A stretch of 64,000 nucleotides of DNA from Acinetobacter kookii (GCF_900096895.1 NZ_FMYO01000004.1:162452-226451); one strand, 5' to 3'. Counted from the stretch's first letter, positions 44,849 through 54,721 are shown. Notes: generated from the letters alone by a model not told the origin. Program-made: numbers and translations.

Positions 44849-46044
44849 GTTATGCCTGATCCAGCTGTGCCTGCATTTAAAATATTCAGAATCGCCTGAA
44901 CCGGATCTTCACTATTTCCGGAAAGTAACTGCTTGTGCATGGTGATGTGCTGCATGGCCTGAATTTGTGCGGTTTCAATATTCATCAGTTTTTCAATTTC
45001 GGCAGCCAGATTTTCTGGCGTTGCATCATGCTGAATCAGTTCCCGAATGACCTTTTTCCCGGCAATAATATTCGGTAAGGAGTAATATGGAATCTTGATC
45101 AGGAACTTGACCAGATGATAGGTCAGCCAGTTCAGTTTATAGAAAGTCACCATCGGCCGATGTAACAGCATGGCTTCCAGTGTTGCCGTTCCTGAAGCCA
45201 AGGCCACAATATTAGAGGCATTCATCACCTGACGGCCAATTTTCGATTCCGTATCGGTATTGTCCAGCAAACAGACTTTATCCACTAAATCAGCAGGATA
45301 TTGTTGCAGCAAGGCTTCAATCTGCTGTTTGCGTGCATCATTAATTGCAGGAATCAGAAACACATATTCAGGGTGCTTTTGACTCACGATTTTGGCTGCA
45401 TCAAGTACCAATGGACCCAATCTTTCAATTTCACCACGTCGGCTACCCGGTAACAGTGCAATATGCTTATGTTCCACATTCAGTCCCAGCTCCTGCTTCG
45501 CTTCAATCAGCGGGTTTTGCAAAGGCAACTGGCTAGCCAATGGATGCCCGACAAAAGCAGCCGGTACATCAAATTTTTTATAAAAGGTTTTTTCAAAAGG
45601 AAATAAACACAGCACCAGATCAATACTGGCTTTAATGCCATGTACCCGCCCCTGACGCCATGCCCACACTGAAGGACTGACATATTGCACGGTTTTGATA
45701 GGCAGATTTTTCTGTTTCAGGCTTTTAGATAACCTTAAATTAAAGTCTGGCGCATCAATACCGACAAAGACATCCACCGGTTCTTTGCTCCAGATTTCAA
45801 GCAAGCCATCACGCACTGCAAAAAGTTTTTTAAGATCTTTTAAAACTTCTACAATGCCCATAACAGACAAAATATCCATCGGATAATAGCTTTTGAAACC
45901 TTCAGCAATCATCTGCGGACCACCGATGCCTTCAAATTCGGCATCTATGCCTTGCTCACGAAAACTACGGATCAGCTTAGCGCCCAGGGTATCGCCTGAA
46001 ACCTCACCAACCACCATCCCAATTTTTAGTTTTCTATTTTGCAA
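44845..46044 (-). CDS. lpxB: lipid-A-disaccharide synthase
   Basis: Glycosyltransferase (GT19) that joins UDP-2,3-diacylglucosamine and lipid X in lipid A synthesis at the inner face of the cytoplasmic membrane. 399 residues. Conserved segments: 'GMVVGEVSGDTLGAKLI', 'YVSPSVWAWRQGR', and 'LLPGSRRGEIERLGP'. The family length is about 380-390. It is not next to lpxA or fabZ, as is common in Acinetobacter. There is a 710-base gap upstream. Confidence 0.94.
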   Translation of the reverse strand: MQNRKLKIGMVVGEVSGDTLGAKLIRSFREQGIDAEFEGIGGPQMIAEGFKSYYPMDILSVMGIVEVLKDLKKLFAVRDGLLEIWSKEPVDVFVGIDAPDFNLRLSKSLKQKNLPIKTVQYVSPSVWAWRQGRVHGIKASIDLVLCLFPFEKTFYKKFDVPAAFVGHPLASQLPLQNPLIEAKQELGLNVEHKHIALLPGSRRGEIERLGPLVLDAAKIVSQKHPEYVFLIPAINDARKQQIEALLQQYPADLVDKVCLLDNTDTESKIGRQVMNASNIVALASGTATLEAMLLHRPMVTFYKLNWLTYHLVKFLIKIPYYSLPNIIAGKKVIRELIQHDATPENLAAEIEKLMNIETAQIQAMQHITMHKQLLSGNSEDPVQAILNILNAGTAGSGIT

Positions 46045-46756
46045 GTGTTTTTCCCCATACGTCCTTCGGCTGAATAGTTCAATATTTTAGCATAGTCCTT
46101 TGAGTTTACATGACTAAGCATTGATCTCTTTAAACGATAGCAACGCAATCAATTTAGTTGTCGTGTAAGGGAAAAATTTGCGTTCGATACATACTTGGCT
46201 TCAACAACAGGTTTTACCATTTTTTCAGTTACGGTGGCGATGGGCAAACAAACATTTTCTTTCAGCCTGATATTCTGCATTAATGTTCAGTTCTTCATTC
46301 TTATACTTTGTCTCAATATAGGGTTCCCGCTTAACTTAAAACCATGACGCTACAGCAGCCACCAGTTCTGGTTTTAAAGGCAAATCGCATCCTTTATATT
46401 CATGAAAAAATAGACTGCAAATTGTACCTATATGAATAGTTCCACTATAAAAAAGGCGATCGAAACTTTTTATGAAAATAGTATCCCATAACAGTCGCCC
46501 AAATATCGTCTAAGTTAAACTGCCATATAATCAACTTTCATTATTCCGATCTATATTTAAAGAATTCATATCCTGCTGAATTTTCTATGTTTAATACTCT
46601 CCACGATACAAAATCCTAAACGCACGAAATAAGGTAAAAGAAAAAATATCCATCCTGCTTTATCTCTTTTTAGAATAAGCAAATCAATAATCAAGACAAC
46701 GACTTATATGGAAAAGTCATAACATATGCACGTTTTTTGATATTTGGCATATAACC
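46045..46756. other. long gap with no supported gene
   Basis: About 710 AT-rich bases. A short plus-strand frame from TTG 46178 reads MRSIHTWLQQQVLPFFQLRW and stops after 30 codons; it resembles the start of a larger gene and may be a remnant. Another short frame from ATG 46432 has no ribosome-binding site. No terminator or repeat was recognised. Confidence 0.4.
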
Positions 46757-47647
46757 ATGTTTGGTCCATTGGAATTTATTTTAGCGGGTGTTTTGGTCGG
46801 TTTCTGCGTGGGAATTACAGGTGTAGGTGGCGGTTCTTTAATGACTCCCATCCTGATTAGCCTGTTTCGAATCGAGCCGCACATAGCCATTGGCACCGAC
46901 TTGCTGTATGCCGCGATTTCAAAATTCTGCGGGTCTCTGGTTCATGCAAAAAAAATGAATATTGTCTGGCCAATTGTGATCTGGCTTGCTGTAGGCAGTA
47001 TTCCTGCCTCATTTGCAACGCATTGGGTACTGGAAAACTATCTTAGCCAATCCAGTAGCTACAAAGCTGTCTTGACCATGGTTTTGGGCTTTATGTTGAC
47101 CCTGACCGGTGTTTCTATCGTGTTCCGCGGTCATATTGAACGCTTCTTTAACAAGCTGCGTAAAGATGTCCCTTTGGATATGACCCAGGATATGGAAAAG
47201 GTCAATCTCCAGGCGAAAGACAAACGTGCTTATATCGTGATTATGGGCATTGTATTGGGTATATTCGTTACCTTATCTTCAGTCGGTGCTGGTGCATTCG
47301 GTATTATGGCACTGGTGCTGATGTTCCCGAATTTACCGATGATCCGGATTATCGGTTCCGATGTTGTGCATGCTGTATTGTTGACTTTGGTTGCAGGTCT
47401 TGGACACATGAGTTCCGGTAATGTCGATTTACACTTGCTTGGCTGGTTATTGGTCGGTTCCATTCCTGCAATTGTGGTGGGTACTTTAATCAGTTCCCGT
47501 CTGCCTGAGAAAATTATCCGCAAGATTCTGGGTATTACCCTATTTGCATTAGGCATGAATTTCATGCTGCACCCGGTCAAGGCAAAACCTGTTGCAAAAC
47601 CGGCTACGGCGCAAGTGATCATTGTTGAAAAATCGGCGCTTGTGTAA
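46757..47647 (+). CDS. TauE/SafE-family sulfite/organosulfur permease
   Basis: 296-residue membrane protein with about eight helices arranged as two TauE halves. The first repeat starts 'GPLEFILAGVLVGFCVGITG' and contains 'GVGGGSLMTPIL', the conserved family motif. The second half has 'TLSSVGAGAFGIMALVLMFP'. Such proteins export or import sulfonates, sulfite or small organic anions; the substrate here is unknown. It is a single gene followed by the DAHP synthase gene. Confidence 0.88.
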   Translation: MFGPLEFILAGVLVGFCVGITGVGGGSLMTPILISLFRIEPHIAIGTDLLYAAISKFCGSLVHAKKMNIVWPIVIWLAVGSIPASFATHWVLENYLSQSSSYKAVLTMVLGFMLTLTGVSIVFRGHIERFFNKLRKDVPLDMTQDMEKVNLQAKDKRAYIVIMGIVLGIFVTLSSVGAGAFGIMALVLMFPNLPMIRIIGSDVVHAVLLTLVAGLGHMSSGNVDLHLLGWLLVGSIPAIVVGTLISSRLPEKIIRKILGITLFALGMNFMLHPVKAKPVAKPATAQVIIVEKSALV

Positions 47648-47774
47648 TTTAACTATACGATTCATCACTTTTTTTTGACCTATATATTGATCTTTTTTAT
47701 AACATTGTGAACGTATATTCGTGTTATATTCGGGTTATGAAATAAACTTTTGTATGATCGAACCAGTGACGGCA

Positions 47775-48866
47775 ATGAATACACTACAGTCAAAACCTAT
47801 TACACAATCTGACATCGACGACGTGAATGTACAAAGCATTCAGCCTCTTGTGACTCCAGCTGAATTAAAAAAAGAGTTACCTCTGACTGAGCATGCCTAT
47901 CAAACCGTCCTTAAAGGCCGTGAAACTATTCGCAATATCCTGGATGGTAAAGACAAACGCTTATTTGTCGTTATTGGTCCTTGCTCAATTCATGATACTG
48001 TCGCTGCGCACGAATATGCCGATCGTCTCAAAGTTTTAAGCGAAAAAGTGAAAGACAGCCTTTATATTGTCATGCGCGTTTATTTCGAAAAACCGCGTAC
48101 CACAGTAGGCTGGAAAGGTCTGATTAATGACCCTGACATGAATGACTCTTTCAATATTGAAAAAGGTCTTCGTATTGGTCGTCAGCTTTTGGTTGAACTA
48201 AATGAAAAAGGATTGCCATGTGCCACTGAAGCACTCGATCCAAACTCACCACAATATTATCAAGACCTGATTTCATGGTCAGCGATTGGTGCACGTACCA
48301 CTGAAAGCCAGACGCACCGTGAAATGTCTTCAGGTTTATCTTCTCCGGTAGGCTTTAAAAATGGTACCGATGGTGGCTTAACCGTAGCAACCAATGCCAT
48401 GCAGTCGGTTAAACATGGCCATAGCTTCCTTGGCCTGAATGACCAAGGTCAGGTTTCGGTGATTCGTACCAGCGGTAACCCGTATGCACACGTGGTACTG
48501 CGTGGTGGTAATGGCAAGCCGAATTACGATGCAGGCTCTGTTGCAGAAGCTGAAAATGCCTTGGCTAAAGCCAAAGTCAGCAACAAGATCATGATTGATG
48601 CCAGCCATGCCAATTCCAACAAAGATCCGTACCTGCAACCACTGGTATTGAAAAACATTACTGAACAGATTCAGGATGGCAACAAGTCCATTGTTGGTAT
48701 TATGGTTGAAAGTCATCTGAAAGGTGGTCGTCAGGATATTCCTGACAATCTGGATGATCTGGAATATGGCAAATCGGTGACTGACGGCTGTATCGATTGG
48801 GAAACCACTGAAAAAGCCCTGCTCGATATGCATGAAGCATTGAAAGACGTTTTACCAAATCGCTAA
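47775..48866 (+). CDS. aroG: 3-deoxy-7-phosphoheptulonate synthase (DAHP synthase, type I)
   Basis: First enzyme of the shikimate pathway, joining phosphoenolpyruvate and erythrose 4-phosphate. 363 residues from ATG 47775; upstream in-frame starts at 47754 and 47721 give longer products and are less likely. Active-site segments are 'VIGPCSIHD', 'GARTTESQTHREMSSGLS' and 'PVGFKNGTDGG'; metal ligands Cys, His, Glu and Asp are in place. Which aromatic amino acid inhibits it (AroF, G or H type) cannot be read with confidence. Confidence 0.92.
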   Translation: MNTLQSKPITQSDIDDVNVQSIQPLVTPAELKKELPLTEHAYQTVLKGRETIRNILDGKDKRLFVVIGPCSIHDTVAAHEYADRLKVLSEKVKDSLYIVMRVYFEKPRTTVGWKGLINDPDMNDSFNIEKGLRIGRQLLVELNEKGLPCATEALDPNSPQYYQDLISWSAIGARTTESQTHREMSSGLSSPVGFKNGTDGGLTVATNAMQSVKHGHSFLGLNDQGQVSVIRTSGNPYAHVVLRGGNGKPNYDAGSVAEAENALAKAKVSNKIMIDASHANSNKDPYLQPLVLKNITEQIQDGNKSIVGIMVESHLKGGRQDIPDNLDDLEYGKSVTDGCIDWETTEKALLDMHEALKDVLPNR

Positions 48867-48874
48867 GAGATTTA

Positions 48875-48900
48875 AAACGCCATCTGAACAGATGGCGTTT
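48875..48900 (+). terminator. terminator of the DAHP synthase gene
   Basis: Perfect 10-base arms AAACGCCATC / GATGGCGTTT, ten bases after the stop, followed by CTACTTT. Confidence 0.8.
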
Positions 48901-48927
48901 CTACTTTAACCTTTGGAATTTTTTCTT

Positions 48928-49452
48928 ATGAATGAAATTGAAAATGCCCTTAGCCATATTGAAAATTTCCAGTTTATTCACGAGCATCTATTCACTTCTG
49001 CTCAGCCTACGGCGGAACAGCTCAAGCTGATTAAAGAATATGGAATTACGACCATTGTAAATCTGGCATTGTCTGATGCCGAGCCGCATCTCGACCATGA
49101 AGATAAGATTTGTTTAGGTTTAGGTTTAAATTATATTAAGCTGCCCATTTCAGCAGAAACACCTTCTGATGACCAGTGTTTACTGGTATTGGACCTGCTC
49201 AATCATTTAGTACAAGAACAGATGGTTTGGGTTCACTGTGCAACCAACCATCATGTCAGCAGCCTGATGTATTTATATCGTCAATATTATATGGATATGG
49301 ACATGCCTACGGCACAGGAGTTAATGCACAGTATTTGGGAACCGAATGAAACCTGGACCGGTTTAATCCATGCAGTAGCCCTACAACTGCAAGGTCGTAA
49401 AGCTACCCAGGAACTACAACAGTCGTTGAGCCAACCAGATCATTTTGCCTGA
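48928..49452 (+). CDS. dual-specificity-phosphatase-like protein with altered P-loop
   Basis: 174 residues of the DSP/DUF442-type phosphatase fold ('beta-lactamase hydrolase-like' group). An N-terminal '[19 protein letters not shown]' and 'TIVNLALSD' match the family; the P-loop reads '[15 protein letters not shown]'. The usual arginine of the CX5R motif (or of the HCxxNxRVS variant) is not present: the matching positions are His and Val. The cysteine is kept, so binding may survive but catalysis is doubtful. It ends 13 bases inside the convergent ispF gene. Confidence 0.8.
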   Translation: MNEIENALSHIENFQFIHEHLFTSAQPTAEQLKLIKEYGITTIVNLALSDAEPHLDHEDKICLGLGLNYIKLPISAETPSDDQCLLVLDLLNHLVQEQMVWVHCATNHHVSSLMYLYRQYYMDMDMPTAQELMHSIWEPNETWTGLIHAVALQLQGRKATQELQQSLSQPDHFA

Positions 49453-49940
49453 TGTGAAATCAGTACTGTTGCCATCGATAGAATCCCTTCCTGACGTCCG
49501 GTAAACCCCAGTTTTTCGGTAGTCGTTGCCTTTACACTAATCTGGGTCACTTCTACATCCAGAACGTCTGCAATACTTTGGCGCATTTCCAGATTATGTT
49601 TGGCCAGCTTTGGCCGCTCACAGGCGACGGTAATATCTGCGTTATTCAATACATAGCCACGGTCTAGAATCAGCTGGTAAACATGTTTCAGCAATACCCG
49701 GCTGTCTGCTCCCTTAAATTTTGCATCGGTATCGGGAAAATGCTGTCCAATATCGCCCAGAGCCAAAGCCCCCAACAAGGCATCACAGAGTGCATGCAAT
49801 ACCACATCACCATCCGAATGTGCTTTTAAGCCATGCGTATGCGGAATCTTGACCCCAGCCAGAGTAACAAAATCCCCTTCTTCAAAGGCATGTACATCCA
49901 TTCCCTGACCAATTCGAATTTGTGCGACCACGTTAAGCAT
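49440..49940 (-). CDS. ispF: 2-C-methyl-D-erythritol 2,4-cyclodiphosphate synthase
   Basis: Makes the cyclodiphosphate intermediate of the MEP isoprenoid pathway. 166 residues. The zinc ligands are in '[13 protein letters not shown]' and '[20 protein letters not shown]'; '[11 protein letters not shown]' and '[17 protein letters not shown]' near the end complete the signature. ispD is not adjacent. The 3' end overlaps the phosphatase-like gene by 13 bases in convergent orientation. Confidence 0.95.
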   Translation of the reverse strand: MLNVVAQIRIGQGMDVHAFEEGDFVTLAGVKIPHTHGLKAHSDGDVVLHALCDALLGALALGDIGQHFPDTDAKFKGADSRVLLKHVYQLILDRGYVLNNADITVACERPKLAKHNLEMRQSIADVLDVEVTQISVKATTTEKLGFTGRQEGILSMATVLISHQAK

Positions 49941-50030
49941 CCTTAAGAAATAAATAATTGAGATGTTGTATTCACGCTTTCTATTTCGCTATAGTTACGG
50001 CAGCGCAACATAGTGAAATTATAAGCGATC

Positions 50031-50681
50031 ATGCTGGTGAATACCGATATTAATCTCATTAAAACATTAGGCACATTATTCAGTATTGGCTGTTTGTGCT
50101 CAACCATGGCATATGCTCAAGACATTGACTGTACACGGCCTGATACAGCCTCAATGAAAAAAATTTGCGCTGATAATTTTGCGGAATCGCGAGAAAAACT
50201 GAGTAACCACTATATTACGGCATTTTTGGTCAGCGATGCACCAGTTCGCTTACTGGAAGATACCCATCATTTATGGCTTAAACGTTTACAACTCTGTAAA
50301 AGTCTGGACTGTTATAAGCAGCAATTTGAAATACGCATTGAAGATCTGAATTTTTATACCTCATTAAACCAGAGCCTGACCAATCATTATTTAAAATTTG
50401 AAAATGGCCAATTTGCCACTCAACCTGTACATTTACAGGTGCATCAGCTCACCAAAGATAAAATTAAAATTGAAGGGATTGCCTACCGTAATCCAAACAA
50501 TAAACTGGAAACACAAACGATCCCCTTTCTAGCCTATACCACGGCTGACCAGAAAAGTGAGATTGTCGATAACGAACATGATTGCAAATACCATTTCGAT
50601 TTTAACAAGGCAATTTTATCGGTTACAACCAAACAAAAAGGCTGTGAACGGTTTGCAGGTATATACCGGCTTTATGATTGA
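50031..50681 (+). CDS. secreted protein, LprI/DUF1311-like
   Basis: 216 residues with a signal peptide (cleavage near 'TMAYAQDI', residues 26-31). The mature start 'CTRPDTASMKKICAD' followed by 'HYITAFLVSDAPVRLLE', 'HHLWLKRLQLCKSLDCYKQQ' and a helical segment follows the cysteine plan of DUF1311 (LprI-type lysozyme inhibitor) domains, with a longer beta-rich C-terminus that is unfamiliar. It is likely periplasmic. A second LprI-like gene is at 55835. The end overlaps the next gene by 8 bases. Confidence 0.7.
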   Translation: MLVNTDINLIKTLGTLFSIGCLCSTMAYAQDIDCTRPDTASMKKICADNFAESREKLSNHYITAFLVSDAPVRLLEDTHHLWLKRLQLCKSLDCYKQQFEIRIEDLNFYTSLNQSLTNHYLKFENGQFATQPVHLQVHQLTKDKIKIEGIAYRNPNNKLETQTIPFLAYTTADQKSEIVDNEHDCKYHFDFNKAILSVTTKQKGCERFAGIYRLYD

Positions 50682-51222
50682 AGATATCGGTTTTTTTGAA
50701 TTTAGAAAAAAGACTCATCAATATTGGTATAACAAATCAAATGATTTAAGAGCCTCTGCTGGTGCGCTATGGTTTGCCATGAGGGATTCAGATAATAATA
50801 TTGCTGAACATTTAAAATTAGGCAGTGGCTTTTCTATGGGGATCGCTTGTTATCCTGTTTTTCCCATGTTATGTGGACTTTCATTAGAGGTTCTTTACAA
50901 AGCTATCTGTGTAAGAAAAGATATAAAATTTAAATCCACTCACAACTTAATCATTCTTGCGAAAGATGCACAAATAGATATTACTGATGAAGAATCTAAA
51001 TTTTTAAAATTTTTTACTGAATCCATTATTTGGAATGGTAAATATCCAGTTCCATCCGATAAACAAAAACATGAATACGATAAATTAACAGAGCTTCACT
51101 ATGATTTCCTATTTGATAAAATCAAAATTGGTTCTTTAGATGGCTATACGCCAAACGGTAAACTTAACTGGGAAAATTTTAATAATATTTGGCTTAAAAG
51201 TTCTTATAATTATCATTTTTAG
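50674..51222 (+). CDS. HEPN-like domain protein, 182 aa (tentative)
   Basis: Soluble protein, AT-richer than its neighbours. The segment from residue 22 ('SNDLRASAGALWFAMRDS') through 'GLSLEVLYKAICVRKDI' and 'THNLIILAKDAQIDIT' to 'IIWNGKYPVP' follows the two-helix plan of HEPN/DUF-type proteins, where a THxL motif follows a long helix. The canonical RX4-6H catalytic motif is not present. ATG 50674 overlaps the end of the upstream gene by 8 bases (ATGATTGA), so translation might be coupled; no independent ribosome-binding site is clear. Function not known. Confidence 0.6.
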   Translation: MIEDIGFFEFRKKTHQYWYNKSNDLRASAGALWFAMRDSDNNIAEHLKLGSGFSMGIACYPVFPMLCGLSLEVLYKAICVRKDIKFKSTHNLIILAKDAQIDITDEESKFLKFFTESIIWNGKYPVPSDKQKHEYDKLTELHYDFLFDKIKIGSLDGYTPNGKLNWENFNNIWLKSSYNYHF

Positions 51223-51262
51223 ATCTCACAGAATTTAATTAACCAAAATAGATAGAATCATA

Positions 51263-51294
51263 AAAAGCATGAAGTATGAACTTCATGCTTTTTT
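51263..51294. terminator. bidirectional terminator
   Basis: Stem AAAAGCATGAAG / CTTCATGCTTTT with a six-base loop between the convergent HEPN-like and dadA genes, flanked by A and T runs. Confidence 0.85.
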
Positions 51295-51300
51295 AATATC

Positions 51301-52545
51301 TCAAACAGGATGCTGCGACGCGACTTGCTGACTAATCATCACTGCTGTCGCTGCAGACAAAGTCCAGCCCAAATGGCCATGTCCGGTATTATAAAAAACC
51401 CGTTCACGGCGACCGCGACTGACCATCGGCATCATGTTGGGCATCATCGGACGTAAACCTGCCCAAGGGACGACATTTTCAGTGGTAATATTAAAGTTTT
51501 TATTCACCCAATCTGTTAGCGGTTGAATACGGTCGGCACGGATATCCCGGTTATAACCATTAAATTCTGCCGTTCCGGCTACACGCAGACGATCTGCACC
51601 TAAACGTGAAGTCACAATCTTTGCACTTTCATCCAGCAAACTGACCCACGGCGCATTTCTGACACTTTCTTCATCATTCAGATGCAGCGTAATCGAATAT
51701 CCTTTCACAGGATAGACATTGACCCGATCACCCAGTAAATTTGCCAAATGATAGCTTCCCACACCGCCACACACCACCACGGCATCAGCTTCTAAAGATT
51801 CCACCACAGCTGCATCCAAATGCATATTTTCATTACTGGCATGGTAAAGCACAGTGACACCTTTTTTATGGTGTTTTACATCGGTGACTTCCATCCCAAA
51901 CAGGTATTTCACCCCATATTTTTCAGAGGCTTCAGCCAGACCTTTGGTAAATTTATGAATATCACCTGTCGCATCCCCAGGACAATAAAAACCGCCATAA
52001 TATTCACCTTTCAGACTTGGCTCGATGGCTTTGATGTCTGCAGGAGTAACTGCTATTCTTTCCAGCCCTCCCGTGGTCAATAAATCATTCACTTTGGTGG
52101 CGATCTCATAATCCAGCTTGCTGTGGTAAAAATGCAGAATGCCGCGTTTCTCCAGATCAAACTGAATATGTTCTTTTTCAGCAACAGCAAATAAATGCTC
52201 ACGCGCTAAAAGTGCCATTTTAACGGTATCGCGGGTATTGGCTTCATAATGTTTGATATTGCCCACGAATTCCATCAACCAGCCATATTTATGCAAATCG
52301 AAAGATGGGTTGAGTAATAAGGGTGCATTTTTATTCGCCATCCACTTGATACCTTTCAGTACGGTGGCTTTTTGATTCCACACTTCCGCATTACACGCGG
52401 AAAGTTGTCCGCCATTGGCAAATGAAGTTTCCATGGCAGGATACAAATGCTTATCCAGAACCGTGACTTTATAACCTAAATTGGCGAGTTCGTAGGCCGT
52501 GGTAACTCCGGTAATGCCGGATCCAATCACAACGATATGACACAT
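51301..52545 (-). CDS. dadA: D-amino acid dehydrogenase small subunit / glycine-oxidising type
   Basis: 414-residue FAD-dependent enzyme that oxidises D-amino acids (and in some cases glycine) to oxo-acids, feeding electrons to the quinone pool. The FAD site is 'IVVIGSGITGVTTAYELA'; 'SFANGGQLSACNAEVWNQK' and the C-terminal 'VFYNTGHGHLGWTLSAATA' are typical DadA segments. A tandem glycine riboswitch lies about 45 bases upstream, which suggests that glycine is at least one substrate or signal. No alanine racemase gene (dadX) is adjacent, unlike the usual dadAX operon. Confidence 0.92.
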   Translation of the reverse strand: MCHIVVIGSGITGVTTAYELANLGYKVTVLDKHLYPAMETSFANGGQLSACNAEVWNQKATVLKGIKWMANKNAPLLLNPSFDLHKYGWLMEFVGNIKHYEANTRDTVKMALLAREHLFAVAEKEHIQFDLEKRGILHFYHSKLDYEIATKVNDLLTTGGLERIAVTPADIKAIEPSLKGEYYGGFYCPGDATGDIHKFTKGLAEASEKYGVKYLFGMEVTDVKHHKKGVTVLYHASNENMHLDAAVVESLEADAVVVCGGVGSYHLANLLGDRVNVYPVKGYSITLHLNDEESVRNAPWVSLLDESAKIVTSRLGADRLRVAGTAEFNGYNRDIRADRIQPLTDWVNKNFNITTENVVPWAGLRPMMPNMMPMVSRGRRERVFYNTGHGHLGWTLSAATAVMISQQVASQHPV

Positions 52546-52587
52546 AGCACACTCCTTGGAAATGTAGATTTACATTTCTATGCGCCC

Positions 52588-52778
52588 CATCTGTCATTTT
52601 TACCTGAGAGCTTCGATCATCTCGTTATTATCCATAACGTCGACCATCCCCTTCGGTGAGCATATATGTTGCTATGCTTCTCTCCAGATTTTTGAAATTA
52701 TTACAGTCCTTTTGCCTGAGAGTTTCCGGGTCGTTGCTCCTTCGGCGTGTTCACAGAAGAACATCTCTCCTGCAATAA
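52588..52778 (-). promoter_or_regulatory. tandem glycine riboswitch (gcvT type)
   Basis: Two aptamers, read on the minus strand. The first runs from GCAGGAGAG (about 52774) to CTCTCAGGCAAAAGGAC (about 52705). The second runs from CTGGAGAG (about 52686) to CTCTCAGGTAAAAATGACAG (about 52590). Both carry the conserved GGAGAG start and the CCGAAGG internal stretch. It precedes dadA. Tandem aptamers of this kind bind glycine. Confidence 0.85.
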
Positions 52779-52960
52779 TTTGCTTCTATTAATATGAGCA
52801 ATTTTTATACCATGCGCGAGCACTAAATTCATTTATTTGTTAAGCACTGTTATTTCAATAAAAATTAATATTATTTTCAAATACTTATATTTAAAAATTT
52901 CATTTAATGATTCAGCTTAAACTCTTATATCCACAAGATGCACTGTTTTGAATGTTTCAC

Positions 52961-53503
52961 CTATCCCAATTTTAGCACCGGTTTTGACATCTGTTGTAAT
53001 TGCAGATCAATCAAGGGCTGCCCTACATTGGCGCCAATCGGATAAGACTCAACACATGCTGTTTTTGAATAGCCACAGCGTTCATAATATTGAATCAGCT
53101 CTGTTCTTACATGCAGTACATACATTTCATACTGTTGGAATGCCGGAAAGATTTCTAAAGCTTTCCTTTCAGCATGGGCTAGCATCTGCTTTCCAATGCC
53201 CTGATTTTGCCAAGCTGAAGCTACACAAAAAGTACCTATTTCGACACTATTCTGTAGAAAAGTTAAGCCAATACATGACACTAAAACCGATTCTAAATCC
53301 TCGACCATTTCAGCTATAAATAGACAAAAATTCTCTTGTGCCAAGGTTTGCTTTAGCTGCTGGGCATTAATCCTGTCTCCAGTGACAATATGCTGCTCAT
53401 TGGTCCAACTGCGACCAGTATTTGTGCGATAAGCCTGATTGATCAATACAACAAGCGTTTTAACATCATTGGCATTTGCCAATCTATATTTTAATGCTTT
53501 CAT
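52961..53503 (-). CDS. GNAT-family N-acetyltransferase
   Basis: 180-residue acyltransferase. Motif A, the acetyl-CoA loop, is 'WQNQGIGKQMLAHAERKAL' at about residues 117-135, preceded by strand 'VEIGTFCVAS'. The N-terminus 'YRLANANDVKTLVVLINQAY' is typical GNAT. Substrate unknown; a single gene upstream of the dadA riboswitch region, on the same strand, with no coupling. Confidence 0.85.
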   Translation of the reverse strand: MKALKYRLANANDVKTLVVLINQAYRTNTGRSWTNEQHIVTGDRINAQQLKQTLAQENFCLFIAEMVEDLESVLVSCIGLTFLQNSVEIGTFCVASAWQNQGIGKQMLAHAERKALEIFPAFQQYEMYVLHVRTELIQYYERCGYSKTACVESYPIGANVGQPLIDLQLQQMSKPVLKLG

Positions 53504-53566
53504 TTTTTTCTAAACATTTCTGTTTCGTAGAAACGATCATAAATAATAGCTAAAAAATCAAGCAAT

Positions 53567-53595
53567 AAAAAACCAGACTTGGCGTCTGGTTTTTT
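53567..53595 (-). terminator. terminator of the prmB-aroC operon
   Basis: Stem AAAAACCAGAC / GTCTGGTTTTT just after the aroC stop, with a short loop. Flanked by T-rich sequence on the minus strand. Confidence 0.85.
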
Positions 53596-53614
53596 AGGGG
53601 ATCACAAAAGCTCT

Positions 53615-54709
53615 TCACTTAGGCTCAATTGGAGCAAACGGTGCAACAACATCGGCATTTTGTGCACGATGGCGCATAAAATGGTCCATAAGTACAATGG
53701 CAAACATGGCTTCCGCAATTGGCGTTGCACGTACGCCTACACACGGGTCATGACGGCCTTTGGTCAACACGTCCGTATCTTCACGCTGAATGTTAATGGT
53801 TTTACCTGGAGTCGTGATACTTGCAGTCGGTTTCAATGCAATCGCGACACGAATGGTTTGACCACTTGAGATTCCGCCCAGAATACCGCCGGCATGATTG
53901 GCCAGAAATCCATCTGTGGTTAATTCATCACGCGATTCATGACCAAACTGTTCGGCAACCGCAAAACCATCACCAATTTCCACGCCTTTAACAGCATTAA
54001 TAGACATCATGGCATGGGCAATATCTGCATCTAAACGATCAAATACCGGCTCGCCCCAACCTACAGGAACATTCTCGGCCAGAATTTCCAGCTTCGCACC
54101 GCAGCTGGTACCTTGTTCACGTAATGAAGTCACTAAAGCTTCAAAACGTGGCACGGCATCGATATCACCGCAGAAAAACGGATTGTTTGGAACTTCATTC
54201 CAGTCCAGTTTTTCGGTTTTTTCAGTACCGATTTGCGTCACATGACCACGAATCACGATACCAAACTTTTCAGCCAGATATTTTTTCGCAATTGCTCCCG
54301 CAGCTACACGCATTGCTGTTTCACGCGCACTTGAGCGGCCACCGCCACGATAATCGCGGAAACCATACTTTTGCGTATAGGTATAATCAGCATGCCCCGG
54401 ACGGAAAGTTTGCGCGATATTGCCGTAATCTTTCGATTTCTGGTCGGTATTACGAATCAACAAACCAATCGATGTACCTGTGGTTTTACCTTCAAAAACA
54501 CCGGAAATGATTTCGACTTCATCCGGCTCTTTACGCTGAGTTGCAAACTTGGAAGTGCCCGGTTTGCGGCGGTCCAAATCTTTTTGTAAATCGGCTTCAG
54601 TCAGTTCAATCCCGGGCGGCACACCATCGACAATTGCCATCAGGCCAACGCCATGAGATTCTCCGCAAGTCGTTACACGGAACAGTTGTCCAATACTATT
54701 ACCCGCCAT
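53615..54709 (-). CDS. aroC: chorismate synthase
   Basis: Last step of the shikimate pathway (EPSP to chorismate), FMN-dependent. 364 residues. Signature blocks: '[18 protein letters not shown]', '[20 protein letters not shown]' and '[18 protein letters not shown]'. ATG 54709 is used because AAGGAG lies 8 bases before it; the in-frame GTG 54715 is too close. It follows prmB in a two-gene operon. The 20 bases after its stop form the terminator. Confidence 0.96.
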   Translation of the reverse strand: MAGNSIGQLFRVTTCGESHGVGLMAIVDGVPPGIELTEADLQKDLDRRKPGTSKFATQRKEPDEVEIISGVFEGKTTGTSIGLLIRNTDQKSKDYGNIAQTFRPGHADYTYTQKYGFRDYRGGGRSSARETAMRVAAGAIAKKYLAEKFGIVIRGHVTQIGTEKTEKLDWNEVPNNPFFCGDIDAVPRFEALVTSLREQGTSCGAKLEILAENVPVGWGEPVFDRLDADIAHAMMSINAVKGVEIGDGFAVAEQFGHESRDELTTDGFLANHAGGILGGISSGQTIRVAIALKPTASITTPGKTINIQREDTDVLTKGRHDPCVGVRATPIAEAMFAIVLMDHFMRHRAQNADVVAPFAPIEPK

Positions 54710-54721
54710 GTTCACAACTCC

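Noticed and set aside
46178..46270. 30-codon frame in the gap before the TauE/SafE gene
   Set aside because: Too short and with no match recognised; kept only as a comment on the gap.
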